A stretch of DNA of 64,000 nucleotides, taken from assembly GCF_013204855.1 (NCBI RefSeq), contig NZ_JABMKZ010000004.1, positions 310,001-374,000 on the forward strand, given 5' to 3'. The position numbers were made by a program, and so were the translations under genes. This document shows positions 16,456-25,586 of the stretch, in pieces. Positions within the stretch are counted from its first letter, which is position 1; each line of letters starts with the position of its first letter. The notes beneath the pieces are model-generated. The model made no database searches. It saw nothing but the letters and a program-made list of their open reading frames with translations, and was not told where the DNA came from. The stretch is from Paenibacillus alba (lineage in GTDB: Bacteria; Bacillota; Bacilli; Paenibacillales; NBRC-103111).

Positions 16456-17376
16456 TTAATCCTCCGATCTACGATAGATAAGGAATAATTGCAGCAGCGA
16501 AACGAGGAAGACGATCATGAACATCACACAGGCAATGGTCGTGCCCATGCCCATCGCGTTGATATTGGATGAGCCTCCGACGGAGCTGTTGTCACCAAAC
16601 GATATCCGGTAGAAGAATAAAGCCATCACATCGACACTGCGGTTAATTCCCCCCGAAGCACCGCCTAGAATGAAGCTGAAATCGAATAAGGTTAAAGCGA
16701 AAATATAGGTCAAAATGAGCATATTCAGTATGGTCGTTTTGATTTGAGGCACGACGATACGGAAGAACCTTCCCCAATAGGTGGCGCCATCGAGCAGTGC
16801 AGCTTCAATCGTTTCCACAGAAATCATTTTCATAGCGCCTAGGAAAAAGATCATGCCGACCCCGATGCCTGACCAAGCAACCAATACCCAAACAATGTAA
16901 ATGCCTAGCTCAGGAAGTCCCATCCAAGGCCTCGTCCAATCGCCAAGACCAACGACCTCAAGCAGCTTGTTGAACACGCCGATATTGCCATCGAAGACCA
17001 TGACGCCCATGAAGGCAATAACGGGGGTTGCAATAAATTGCGGGGAAAAGATCATAGCTTGGAAAAAACGGTGCCCTCTGATTTGCCCATATAAAACATA
17101 AGCCAAATACAATTGAACTGGAAGCACCACAAGTGCGTTAAGGGCAAAGATCGTGAAGCTGTGAGACAGCGCATTCTTAAGCTGAGAAAAAAGCTCCGGG
17201 TTCGAGAACAATTCCACATAATTGTCGATTCCAACGAACGTTTTTGCCCCAATACCATCCCACGTGTTCAAGCTGATCTGAATAGCTGAAACAATCGGAT
17301 ATACAGAGAATAACGTATAAAGGGCAAAACCTGGAAAAATGAACCAGAGATAAGGTTTTCTGCGAATCCATGCCAC
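16456..17376 (-). CDS. Carbohydrate ABC transporter permease (CUT1, MalF/LplB type)
   Basis: About 306 aa, six helices, with the EAA-loop ETIEAALLDGATYWGRFFRI near residue 195. I chose GTG at 17376 because AGGTGG lies 5 nt upstream; another in-frame GTG at 17385 has no site. It overlaps nothing but is only 1 bp from the next permease gene, so the two are cotranslated partners. Its substrate should be an oligosaccharide cut by the adjacent GH78 enzyme. Confidence 0.88.
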   Translation of the reverse strand: MAWIRRKPYLWFIFPGFALYTLFSVYPIVSAIQISLNTWDGIGAKTFVGIDNYVELFSNPELFSQLKNALSHSFTIFALNALVVLPVQLYLAYVLYGQIRGHRFFQAMIFSPQFIATPVIAFMGVMVFDGNIGVFNKLLEVVGLGDWTRPWMGLPELGIYIVWVLVAWSGIGVGMIFFLGAMKMISVETIEAALLDGATYWGRFFRIVVPQIKTTILNMLILTYIFALTLFDFSFILGGASGGINRSVDVMALFFYRISFGDNSSVGGSSNINAMGMGTTIACVMFMIVFLVSLLQLFLIYRRSED

Positions 17377-17458
17377 GGGGACCACCTGCTTTCATGCAGA
17401 AGCAGGCCAAAGCGGCGTTTCTTCTCCCGCCGCTTGACCATTCTGCGGATTTCTAACG

Positions 17459-18775
17459 TTATTGTTGTGCCGGATAGGTCGCGATTTTATCGAGGATCGC
17501 AGCTCCCTGCTCACCCGTAATGGCAGACGTCATCAACTTCGGAATGACTTCCTTCATCAAAGTGTCAGCCACATTCGATTTCGGCGTTGACAACACGGTC
17601 AGCACAGAATAAATGTTCAGCCCCGCTTCGTCAAAAACTGCCATCTCCTTGACGCCATCATCCTTTGGCTTAATGTCCTTGATCGTCGGTACAAGACCTG
17701 TGGAGTCCTCCATGATTTGCTGGGCCTCCTGCCCGCTCAAAAAGCTTAAATATTTGATCGCTTCTGGAGAGTGCTTCGTCTGGGCTGATATCGCATAGGT
17801 CATGAAATTACTGTAGCTGGATTGTACGACGCGTTTACCCTCTTTGTTCGGAATCGGGAAGCGTCCCAAATTGATGCCTGAGGCAACATACGTCGCATTA
17901 TTCCACGTACCGTCGATAATGGCTGCTGACTTGCCGTTCGTGAAAGAGAACTGCGCCCCTGCCATGTCTTGCGCTAGGAAATCTTTACCGAAATAGCCTT
18001 TCTCCGCAAAATCACGGAACGCTTGCAGGGTTTGAGCGAAGGCTGGATCGGTGAGCTTGCCTTTACCCAACTGCGCAGCCTGGATAGCATTGTTTGCAAA
18101 AGCTGGAGCTAAAGCAAAGACCGGCCAAGCGCGATCCCATTCGCTTTTGCCAGCCAAGGCGATTGGTGTCACACCTGCAGTTTTCAGTTTGTCGAGGCCT
18201 TGGACAAATTCGTCCCAATTTTTAGGCACGCCAAGTCCATTTTTATTAAAGATATCTTTGTTGTAATAGACCACATTCGTATCGAAGAATGAAGGCAGTG
18301 AACAATACAGCTTGCCGTTCACCGTGCAGTAGTCTTTCTCTGGTGCTTTGAACCTTGCCAGATCCATGTTCGCTGAGGTGAGGTCGAGCAGGAAGCCATT
18401 TTTGACCATCTCGCTCATCTTGGACGTTTTGTCTCCTTGCACCCAAAATAAATCAGGCAGCTCGTTAGCCTGCAGCGCCACGTTCAAGCTTTGATCGTTC
18501 TGCGCAAAGTCGTACTTAATCTTAATATTGGGATTTTTGGCTTCGAAGGCTGCGTTGATCTTTTTGAACGGCTCTTCCAGAACAGCCTGGTTGCCAAGAT
18601 CACCCCAAACCTTAAGCGTGACTTTATCCCCGCTTGGCGATGAGCTCGACTTCGGATTGGATGAACTTGGCGCGGATGAGCTTCCTGGGGTGCTGCTGTT
18701 TCCTCCGCAAGCTTGGAGCAGAAGTACACTCATCACAGTAACCGTCAGGAGCATAACTGTTTTGTTCTTTGTCAA
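17459..18775 (-). CDS. Extracellular sugar-binding lipoprotein (ABC transporter)
   Basis: The 438-aa protein has a lipoprotein signal peptide with lipobox LLQAC (C23), a Ser/Pro-rich linker and a family-1 solute-binding fold (TLKVWGDLGN ... IDGTWNNATY ... KYLSFLSGQEA). It would capture rhamnose-containing oligosaccharides for the two permeases downstream. The start is TTG with GGAGGGG about 6 nt upstream. A near-perfect cre element lies 70 bp upstream and a YesMN two-component system precedes it, indicating substrate induction and catabolite repression. Confidence 0.88.
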   Translation of the reverse strand: MTKNKTVMLLTVTVMSVLLLQACGGNSSTPGSSSAPSSSNPKSSSSPSGDKVTLKVWGDLGNQAVLEEPFKKINAAFEAKNPNIKIKYDFAQNDQSLNVALQANELPDLFWVQGDKTSKMSEMVKNGFLLDLTSANMDLARFKAPEKDYCTVNGKLYCSLPSFFDTNVVYYNKDIFNKNGLGVPKNWDEFVQGLDKLKTAGVTPIALAGKSEWDRAWPVFALAPAFANNAIQAAQLGKGKLTDPAFAQTLQAFRDFAEKGYFGKDFLAQDMAGAQFSFTNGKSAAIIDGTWNNATYVASGINLGRFPIPNKEGKRVVQSSYSNFMTYAISAQTKHSPEAIKYLSFLSGQEAQQIMEDSTGLVPTIKDIKPKDDGVKEMAVFDEAGLNIYSVLTVLSTPKSNVADTLMKEVIPKLMTSAITGEQGAAILDKIATYPAQQ

Positions 18776-18845
18776 AATGAACCCCTCCCATGTCTGTTTT
18801 TCATTGCTAAAGCGTATTGTCGTTCGGATCGCGATCTACTCTTAT

Positions 18846-18859
18846 TGTAAACGGTAACA
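18846..18859 (+). promoter_or_regulatory. CcpA cre site of the rhamnoside transporter operon
   Basis: TGTAAACGGTAACA matches the cre consensus TGWAANCGNTNWCA at every defined position. It lies about 70 bp upstream of the solute-binding protein start, where CcpA binding would repress the transporter-GH78 operon when preferred sugar is present. Confidence 0.65.
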
Positions 18860-18968
18860 AGTACTCATTCCATGCGCGCTCTCTCTGTTCTCATGCCAAA
18901 CGAACCGGAACCCACTTGGCTCCGGTTGCAGTATGTTCTATATTTCTCGATTTTGATGCCAACTAAAC

Positions 18969-20561
18969 CTATCTTTGCGTACTTTTGAAATGTTTGACGG
19001 TTTGGCCTGTTTTCTTTTTGAACACTTTGATAAAATAATTCGGACTTGAATAGCCAACCCGTTCAGCTATTTCTTCCGTTGACAACTCCGTGTCGCGGAA
19101 TAGCCTAACGGCTTCCTGGATCCGCAAATCGGTCAAATAATCCGAGAAAGCCTGACCCGTCTCTTGATTAAACCGTTGACTGAAATGATTCTCACTGAAG
19201 TTAGCTAATTGAGCCATATCCTCAAGCCGGATTTGCTCCCCGTAATGAACCTTCAAATAGTCCTTTACGCGTTCGATCCAGCCTCCCTTTGCTTGCCGAT
19301 GAGCAACCATTTGCTGGATACGATCTGTTATGTCCTGCAGCATTAGCCGCCATGCCATAGCCGTACGGACTGCTCCTGCTGTCTCGGCAAACGGCCAAAG
19401 GGAACCAAACTTTTCCCGCAGTTCAGCCGTACCAGGGTCGTACCGTTCTATCATGAAATCGGCCAGCTGCGATACCGCTGCAACTCCGAGTCGTATCCAT
19501 TCCGATGGCTTGTAAAGATCGGATCTCTCATCCATATAGCGCGTCAAATCGTCTGCCAACGGGCGAAATTGCATATACCGAATACGCTGCTTGATTTGCT
19601 TGTATAAGTTTAACCATTCCTCTTCCGTAAACGCTCTCCGTTCTCCCGAAGTTTCAGAGAACTGAATGCTGCTGTTGAACAGTGACAGCTCCGCTGCTGC
19701 TTCAGCTTCCCGACGCGCCTCCTCGCAGCTCCCGCTCCAAGCGAACATGTTCCCGAAGCCAACAGCCAATGAAACGTTCAGCTTCTGAGCGAACGCAGAA
19801 GTCCACTCCTCCGCCATTCGGAGACTTTCTTCCCGGCTGGCAAGCGCTCCACCTCCCAGTTCACAAGCGTAGCCGCCATGCAAATATCCGCCGCTTTCAC
19901 CGAACAGGATGGGGTTGCGGAGCCGTGAGAACATTTCTTCCGCTAATAACAGCATGGCTTTTCGCTCCGTTGAAGAATAGCCGGCTTCACGCGGGCAAGG
20001 CAGCAGAGACACCCAACGAAATCCATCTCCGTTATCAGCCAGCTTCTTCGCAAGCAGTGGAAACTTCATCGCAAGGGATGTACTTTCTTCCGACTTGCTG
20101 TTATCGAGCAGTTGTTTCACTTCTGCCAATAGTGGAGCATCGGACATATGTGCAGCGCCATCTCCAACTACTTTGCCTGCTTCCAATTGGTCTGCAAAAG
20201 GCAGCGAAGCCAGTACACGCAGCAATTCGTCAGGCTCCATTTCGAATTTGGAAATATAGTCATTCACGCCAAGCCGGATTGCCTGTCTCGTATATTCAAA
20301 ATCATTGTAGCTGCTAAGCACAATAACATGAAGGTTCGGTGCTAGCCGCTTCAATTCACGAACCAATTCAAAACCATCCATGCCAGGCATCCGAATATCC
20401 GTAAGCACTACGTCAAAGTGCTGCCGCGATGCCGCTGCAAGCGCCTCCTCACCGTTCTTAAACACGCCGGTAATATGATAACCATGCTGCTCCCAAGCAA
20501 TGATGGATTGGAGCCCAATGCGTACGAGAGACTCGTCGTCTACGATCATGACATTGCGCAT
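18969..20561 (-). CDS. YesN-type response regulator (REC + AraC DNA-binding domain)
   Basis: A 530-aa regulator. The receiver domain (1-120) has D55 in VVLTDIRMPG and the conserved K in NDYISKFE; a long central region of about 300 residues follows; the C-terminal 100 residues are a double HTH (LEDMAQLANFSENHFSQRFN and STEEIAERVGYSSPNYFIKV). It is encoded 1 bp after its kinase. By family precedent it activates the adjacent sugar transporter operon in response to an extracellular carbohydrate signal relayed by the kinase. Confidence 0.9.
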   Translation of the reverse strand: MRNVMIVDDESLVRIGLQSIIAWEQHGYHITGVFKNGEEALAAASRQHFDVVLTDIRMPGMDGFELVRELKRLAPNLHVIVLSSYNDFEYTRQAIRLGVNDYISKFEMEPDELLRVLASLPFADQLEAGKVVGDGAAHMSDAPLLAEVKQLLDNSKSEESTSLAMKFPLLAKKLADNGDGFRWVSLLPCPREAGYSSTERKAMLLLAEEMFSRLRNPILFGESGGYLHGGYACELGGGALASREESLRMAEEWTSAFAQKLNVSLAVGFGNMFAWSGSCEEARREAEAAAELSLFNSSIQFSETSGERRAFTEEEWLNLYKQIKQRIRYMQFRPLADDLTRYMDERSDLYKPSEWIRLGVAAVSQLADFMIERYDPGTAELREKFGSLWPFAETAGAVRTAMAWRLMLQDITDRIQQMVAHRQAKGGWIERVKDYLKVHYGEQIRLEDMAQLANFSENHFSQRFNQETGQAFSDYLTDLRIQEAVRLFRDTELSTEEIAERVGYSSPNYFIKVFKKKTGQTVKHFKSTQR

Positions 20562-20562
20562 G

Positions 20563-22284
20563 TTACTCGTCCTCCTCTCTAGGTTGAAGCTGTAGTGGCA
20601 ATGTTACGGTAACTTCAGTTCCCTGACCTGGCACGCTCTTCATAGACAAGCCGAAGCTGCTGCCGTAATGGAGCTGGATTCTTTCATGCACACTGTGCAG
20701 ACCGAAGTGATCATCCGACTTCTTGAAACTCCCAACGATCTCGAGCATTTGCTCTGGCTCAATACCTATACCGTTGTCCTCCACGGTCAGCAGAAGCACG
20801 TGGTCTTCCGCTCTAACCCGTATGGTGATTTCGCCAGGCCGATCCGCTTGGGCCAACCCATGAATAAGGGCGTTCTCCATCAATGGCTGCAGCAAAAACT
20901 TCGGCACCCTCATATCCTCCAGCTCTTGCGGAATATCCGTGATGAATTGGAAGTGTTGGAAGCGAACCTTTTGTATCGTTACATAATTCCGCAGCATCGC
21001 GATCTCCGTCGCCAGTCTGACCGGGTCCCCTTTGCCGCGCAGCGCATAGGTGAGCATTTGATTCAGGGAATCCACCATTTCCTTAATATTGTCCTGTTTC
21101 TGGATCATAGCCATCCAGCGGATAGAATTCAGCGTATTGTATAAAAAATGAGGAGACATCTGATTCTGCAAAACCCGAATTTCTGCATCCTTTTTCTTGG
21201 CTTCCTGCTTGGATACCTCATCGACGAGCTGCTCGATTTCATACATCACAGAAATGAACGTATCATTCATCTCCACAATCTCAATGGCGCCGCCAAATTG
21301 TTTCAGCTTTCCAGGGCGTACGCCTTTGATGCCATGCTTCATATTAATCATCAAACGTCTAATGGGGATGACCAAATCCATCGCTAACAGCTGGGTGACG
21401 ACTAGTCCAATGACAATACAGACAAGCACGATGAAGATGGCTAATCGAACTATGCGATAAATGGGCTCATAGAGCTTATTCAGCGAAAGCTGTGCAGATA
21501 GATGCCAATTGTTGTGCAGCTGATTCTGCGAGTAGGTGAGCAGTTGACGCTCATCTTCATTGATTTTGACGCCATTGCTAAGAATGAGCGCGTTGTCGGG
21601 TGACAGCAGCTTGATCGCAACACCTTCTTGAAATTTTGAATTGGAGAAAAAATCCGTAATCGTATTGGTGCCAATAATAATAGTGAGCGTACCAAGCACA
21701 TTCAAATTTTTATCTCGCACAGAACGGCCCAGACGAAACGCCTCAAACTTCTCATACCCGTCACTATACAGGTGTGGCATGAACCAGAGCGCACTGCCCT
21801 TCATATCCTCTATTTGCTGCTTATAGTCTGCATCCCCGACCGCGAAATCATCAATTGCATTCTTGCCATAGGTATACTGAGCATCCGGCGTCTCAATCTT
21901 TATCGCTCGAATATATACATTTTGATCGGCACCGAGCCAGAAAACGTTCAATTTCTCATTAATCGCATTCTGAATCTGAAACTTCTCGTAATTCGAGCTT
22001 GGTTTAAGCGATATTAACGAAAGCAGTCCATCGTCTGTCATAATCTGTTTGCTTAGCTTCTCGTAGCTGATCAAACGGTCATCCATCTTTTGGCCCATTA
22101 AACTAAGCAGATCCGTGGCATATTCCGAAGTTTGAGCTTTGGATGAATCTGTATAACTGCTGGTCAGCAGGTAGGTGCCAGCTAATGCGGGAAGCAAGAT
22201 GAGCGGCATATAAACAAGCAGCAGCTTGTAAGGCATTCGAATTCTCCCCCAGCGGAGGATATTGGGCAATTTGGCTTTGAACAT
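20563..22284 (-). CDS. YesM-type sensor histidine kinase
   Basis: A 573-aa kinase with a membrane helix near 20-42, a large extracellular sensor (about 45-280, dCache-like), a second helix near 282-305, HAMP, then the His_kinase domain with QNQMSPHFLYNTLNSIRW (phospho-His) and an ATPase domain (LLQPLMENALIHGLAQ, DNGIGI). The start ATG has AGGGAT upstream. It is cotranscribed with the YesN-like regulator and is expected to sense the carbohydrate or its binding protein outside the cell. Confidence 0.9.
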   Translation of the reverse strand: MFKAKLPNILRWGRIRMPYKLLLVYMPLILLPALAGTYLLTSSYTDSSKAQTSEYATDLLSLMGQKMDDRLISYEKLSKQIMTDDGLLSLISLKPSSNYEKFQIQNAINEKLNVFWLGADQNVYIRAIKIETPDAQYTYGKNAIDDFAVGDADYKQQIEDMKGSALWFMPHLYSDGYEKFEAFRLGRSVRDKNLNVLGTLTIIIGTNTITDFFSNSKFQEGVAIKLLSPDNALILSNGVKINEDERQLLTYSQNQLHNNWHLSAQLSLNKLYEPIYRIVRLAIFIVLVCIVIGLVVTQLLAMDLVIPIRRLMINMKHGIKGVRPGKLKQFGGAIEIVEMNDTFISVMYEIEQLVDEVSKQEAKKKDAEIRVLQNQMSPHFLYNTLNSIRWMAMIQKQDNIKEMVDSLNQMLTYALRGKGDPVRLATEIAMLRNYVTIQKVRFQHFQFITDIPQELEDMRVPKFLLQPLMENALIHGLAQADRPGEITIRVRAEDHVLLLTVEDNGIGIEPEQMLEIVGSFKKSDDHFGLHSVHERIQLHYGSSFGLSMKSVPGQGTEVTVTLPLQLQPREEDE

Positions 22285-22359
22285 GGATGATCCCTCGATC
22301 CTTAGCTTTCTGGGGAACTAGTAGTTGTTACTGCTGATTCTAGCATAATGACTAGTGTA

Positions 22360-22373
22360 TGGAAACGTATTCA
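22360..22373 (+). promoter_or_regulatory. Weak cre-like sequence upstream of the YesM gene
   Basis: TGGAAACGTATTCA resembles cre but departs at two defined positions. It lies about 76 bp upstream of the kinase start. The well-matched cre at 18846 makes a second, weaker site plausible but not convincing. Confidence 0.25.
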
Positions 22374-22506
22374 ATGATGGATAACTTTGCAAATGAAAAC
22401 GACTTCCGCTGGTGTGGTATCACACTTACTGCGAAAACATATCTAGAAATGTTAATTTATCAAGCCATGCTTACATAGACTATCCGCACATTTCGTGAAT
22501 AAAACA

Positions 22507-22548
22507 CAAAAAACCACGATACTAAATCTCAGTATCATGGTTTTTTAT
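22507..22548. terminator. Terminator (bidirectional)
   Basis: AAAACCACGATACT pairs with AGTATCATGGTTTTTTA around a 7-nt loop. It follows the leftward lipoprotein gene ending at 22580. Confidence 0.85.
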
Positions 22549-22579
22549 TTAGCCAATCTTTTCATCAATCGTCATGTTG

Positions 22580-23011
22580 TTATGGCCTAGGTAACTCATC
22601 TATTTTAAATATTCCTTCTTTTTTATTCAAGTTATATGTAAACTCTTCCCAAGATGCATCACTACGACTAACCTGAAAAGGCGTACCATCATCATTTTTA
22701 AAAGTAACAGTCGCTTCATATTTATCATCACTAATTTTCTTCATTTCTTTGATTTGGTTTAGATTTGGGCATGACTCCTCTAAATATGCTGCGAAAGCTT
22801 TTTTGTGGTTTTTTTCATTCATCCAATTATCGAGTATGGAGTAGTCCCCCCCATATAACTTCATTGTCGTTGCGATGTCTTTGTTTTTGCATCCTAGGAG
22901 ATATGAACGCAAAGCAATTTCAGGATTGCTACCATAGTCGGGATCGGATCTCGTTGAACATCCTTGTGTCAGCATAGAGAGTATGATTAGACCAATGCTT
23001 AAATACTTCAT
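22580..23011 (-). CDS. Putative lipoprotein with NTF2-like fold
   Basis: The 143-aa protein has a lipoprotein signal (SIGLIILSMLTQGC, lipid Cys at 18). After it, a helix beginning NPEIALRSYLLGCKNKD and a beta-rich end (KYEATVTFKNDDGTPFQV ... WEEFTYNLNKKEGIFKI) fit the small DUF4878/NTF2-like lipoproteins, but the match is by overall shape, not by a motif. GGAGGTG precedes ATG by 7 nt. Function unknown; it would sit on the outer face of the membrane. Confidence 0.7.
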   Translation of the reverse strand: MKYLSIGLIILSMLTQGCSTRSDPDYGSNPEIALRSYLLGCKNKDIATTMKLYGGDYSILDNWMNEKNHKKAFAAYLEESCPNLNQIKEMKKISDDKYEATVTFKNDDGTPFQVSRSDASWEEFTYNLNKKEGIFKIDELPRP

Positions 23012-23034
23012 ATTTACACCTCCATGGAGAATTC

Positions 23035-23244
23035 ATGCCTTTCTCCCCCGATAAGCCTGTTTTTCAGCCTTACAGAGGTCATCTCCAGCTTTCCCACCAC
23101 TTTAGGGCTGTTTTTCAGCCTTACAATCACCAATTTTGGAAAATCCATGCCTTTCTCTCCCGATAAGCCTGTTTTTCAGCCTTACGGAGGTCATCTACGG
23201 CTTTCCCACCACTTTAGGGCTGTTTTTCAGCCTTACGGCTTCAT
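23035..23244. repeat. Four-core palindromic array 2 (112-bp unit, two copies)
   Basis: CTGTTTTTCAG occurs at 23057, 23108, 23169 and 23220, spacings 51, 61 and 51 bp. The wider context AAGCCTGTTTTTCAGCCTT is an imperfect hairpin. The linkers of cores 1-2 and 3-4 are nearly identical and the whole unit ATGCCTTTCTC... restarts after 112 bp (23035 and 23147). It fills the gap between two leftward genes. A frame running through it (23024-23287) has no ribosome binding site. Confidence 0.85.
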
Positions 23245-23331
23245 CGATCAATATTTATTAATGCTCATAGCTACAGCATTTACTTAACATCCTTTGAACT
23301 TCTGTTTTCTTGAAGGATATACGAAATGCCC

Positions 23332-24282
23332 CTACCCTTTTACTAAATAGCGAAATTTTTCAACGCTTAATTCATCTACCTCTTTTACTCGGTTCATGTG
23401 ATTGTAAAAGCTATATGGAAATTTAAACTGATGACCAAAATCCCAATCATGATCATCATTTTCATTGATCCAAAATCCTAGCTCGATTGGCAGATGAGGG
23501 CTCCGGGTTGATTTCTCTAACGGTTTGCGGTCAACTGGCGAGATTAATTGAATAGGACTATCTGCCTCAATGTCACGGCTGGCTCGAAGAACTTTGACCA
23601 ATTTAAGAAGTGGATGAATTCCTCTTTTGAAATACGTGACATGTCCGAGATCATATAAAATGTTCAGTGCATGTGAAAAAGTAAGCATATGAGCGATTAG
23701 ATCATGGTGTGACTCGGCTCTATAAATAACGTTAAATGCAGCAAGTTCCTTAAGAACAAACTCAGAAAGCTGCTCAGCACTATTTATTTCCGAGATGTTG
23801 TCAGATGTCACTATGTCCAGTCTCTTCACGTCGGATGCGGAAAAACCTAACCAAGAACGTCCTGGAATGGTTTTGTCAAAAGAACTTACAAGCTCGGAGA
23901 TTCCTGTAAGATCCTCATTGGTTCCAAAACAGCTAAGCTCATGAATAGCCAATAAACTCAATGCGGCGTAAATAACATTATGACCGACCCAGTGAAGCTG
24001 ATCGATTGTCCGATCTAGCGATTCTAAAATAATACGCTCTGCATGGCTAATATCACTTCGTTTGTGCCCGTTACTACTATAAGGTAAAGTGTGTTTCTTA
24101 ACCATCTTTCTAGCTTGAGCGATTACTTTTCGTTCTACGTCAGGAGGCAAATTGTTTTCTTTTATAAAAAAATAACTTGCAATCGCTGCGGCACCAAAAT
24201 GCGCGTTCCAAATATCTCCAGTTTCTTTTTTGCATTGGGAAATAATGATCAGTCCGTCCTCTAGTAGGCCTTTGTCTAACAC
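23332..24282 (-). CDS. Uncharacterised 316-aa soluble protein
   Basis: I do not recognise a family. The protein is mostly helical and His-rich, with LHWVGHNVIYAALSLLAIHEL (about 97-117) and ESHHDLIAHMLTFSHALNIL (about 194-213) as striking segments whose histidines could bind metal or line a helical barrel, and an acidic NENDDHDWDFGHQF near the C-terminus. No signal or membrane segment. The start is GTG with GGGAG 9 nt upstream. It lies upstream of array 2 and downstream of a GNAT gene in the same direction. Confidence 0.7.
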   Translation of the reverse strand: MLDKGLLEDGLIIISQCKKETGDIWNAHFGAAAIASYFFIKENNLPPDVERKVIAQARKMVKKHTLPYSSNGHKRSDISHAERIILESLDRTIDQLHWVGHNVIYAALSLLAIHELSCFGTNEDLTGISELVSSFDKTIPGRSWLGFSASDVKRLDIVTSDNISEINSAEQLSEFVLKELAAFNVIYRAESHHDLIAHMLTFSHALNILYDLGHVTYFKRGIHPLLKLVKVLRASRDIEADSPIQLISPVDRKPLEKSTRSPHLPIELGFWINENDDHDWDFGHQFKFPYSFYNHMNRVKEVDELSVEKFRYLVKG

Positions 24283-24341
24283 GCTAGTTCTCCCTTCCTG
24301 CGCAAGATCCGCAGTAGCCTCGTTATGTACTTACTCGCTGT

Positions 24342-24911
24342 TCAGTTAGGAAAACGTTGCTGTATCCATTCATTCTTTAAGATGGAATACATCTTTATAT
24401 TAATGTAGCTTTCTTTCACAAACATTTGCTCCCTTATGAGCCCTTCGAATTGCATTCCAAGCTTGATCATGACACGTTCTGAACCCAAATTCCCAATCAT
24501 ACATCTAGCTTCAATCCTATTTATGTCCAGTTCATTAAACCCTAGATTTAGCACCTGCTTCATAGATTCGGTGATTATGCCTTGATTCCAATATATTGGT
24601 GAAAGCGCATATCCTATTTCTGCACGATGATGAGACTCATTGATATATACCCACCCACACGTCCCAATGACCTTGTTGGTTTCCTTATGAACAATTCCCC
24701 AATCACTTGGCTGATTGTTTTCATATTTCTGCATAATTATTTTCAAAAAAGTAAGTGTATCCTCGATATTCTTATGATTTTCCCAAGTGGTGAATTTTGA
24801 AACCTGCACATCTGACGCATAATCGAAAATGTCAACTGCATCTTCTAAAGTCATCTTTCTTAAAAGGAGGCGTTCACTTTGTATTTCTCTATTAAAATCA
24901 TATGGGTGCAT
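24342..24911 (-). CDS. GNAT acetyltransferase, RimJ/RimL type
   Basis: A 189-aa acetyltransferase of the RimJ/L group: start SERLLLRKMTLEDAVDIFDY, HRAEIGYALSPIYWNQGIIT as the acetyl-CoA P-loop region (about 116-136; the usual GxGxxT is NQGIIT), and INRIEARCMIGNLGSERVMI for the conserved C-terminal part. This group acetylates protein N-termini or small amines. The start ATG is reasonable although the upstream site is weak (AGGAGTG is present about 10 nt away). Confidence 0.8.
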   Translation of the reverse strand: MHPYDFNREIQSERLLLRKMTLEDAVDIFDYASDVQVSKFTTWENHKNIEDTLTFLKIIMQKYENNQPSDWGIVHKETNKVIGTCGWVYINESHHRAEIGYALSPIYWNQGIITESMKQVLNLGFNELDINRIEARCMIGNLGSERVMIKLGMQFEGLIREQMFVKESYINIKMYSILKNEWIQQRFPN

Positions 24912-25159
24912 AGTTTCACTCCTATAGCCTTTATTGTCCTTAAATAAATTAACTTTAATAGGTCTATCCGTAGTAATTGAATTCCCGCTTTAAATGGGTA
25001 TTCTTCATCCGAGCAATAAATTTCTTCATTACCAGATCCTTTCCAATTCAACAAAAACAAGATATCTCCTCTGGCTTTGTCAAAACTTAATTAAGAAAAA
25101 GGATCCATTCTGTGCTTTTCATTACGCACGCGGACTACGGGGAGCAGGTATTAATACTT
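24912..25159. other. Intergenic region with no gene seen
   Basis: Between the GNAT start and array 3. Short open frames on both strands here lack ribosome binding sites and family resemblance. I see nothing supportable. Confidence 0.5.
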
Positions 25160-25350
25160 CTCATTGCAATTTATCCAATGAAATCAGCCGTCAAAGGGCT
25201 TATTGCAAGCTTGCACTGGAATTAGTCCAATGATAATCCATAAAACCTCGAAAACGGCCTGCTTTTTAGATTATCCATTGGAGTTTATCCACTGAAACCG
25301 TCCTTCAAACTCTTCAAACTAGCTTTCATTGGAATAAATCCAATGAAATA
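25160..25350. repeat. Four-core palindromic array 3
   Basis: Cores of the TTCATTGGA...TCCAATGAA type end at 25180, 25232, 25294 and 25345, spacings 52, 62 and 51 bp. The last core, TTTCATTGGAATAAATCC plus AATGAAA, is nearly perfect. This array reaches into the 3' end of the leftward gene at 25319-25555 and supplies its last codons. Confidence 0.75.
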
Positions 25351-25555
25351 TTCCCATGATGTTTATTTTTATTAAATCTATACTTTTGATTTGATAACCA
25401 TTGGTATTGAATCTTAAATACTGTTCAATACTTGCTTCTGGACTAGTATCTATGTGTCTTGCATCTATAAATAATTTGATATAATTCACAGCATAAGCAA
25501 TTGAAATGAACAAAACAAAGCTTAGGAATACGATTTTAATCTTGGATAGCTTCAT
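25319..25555 (-). CDS. Short membrane-anchored protein, 3' end replaced by array 3
   Basis: The 78-aa frame has one N-terminal helix (KIVFLSFVLFISIAYAV) and then DARHIDTSPEASIEQYLRFN, like the start of small extracytoplasmic proteins. The last residues FHWIYSNES are encoded by the fourth core of array 3, so the natural C-terminus is probably lost. It starts 31 bp after the ATPase gene and may be cotranslated with it. The ribosome binding site is weak. I regard it as a truncated, possibly non-functional gene. Confidence 0.5.
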   Translation of the reverse strand: MKLSKIKIVFLSFVLFISIAYAVNYIKLFIDARHIDTSPEASIEQYLRFNTNGYQIKSIDLIKINIMGIFHWIYSNES

Positions 25556-25586
25556 AATCTCATATACCCGCAGTTCTTTCCTTTTG

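Noticed and set aside
23035-23244. The arrays as simple Rho-independent terminators
   Set aside because: Some cores are strong hairpins, but arrays also occur between divergent genes (34220-34405), always in fours at fixed spacing, and mostly without a T-run after the stem.
24860-25060. 66-aa minus-strand frame upstream of the RimJ/L GNAT gene
   Set aside because: Overlaps the GNAT start in another frame; no family resemblance.
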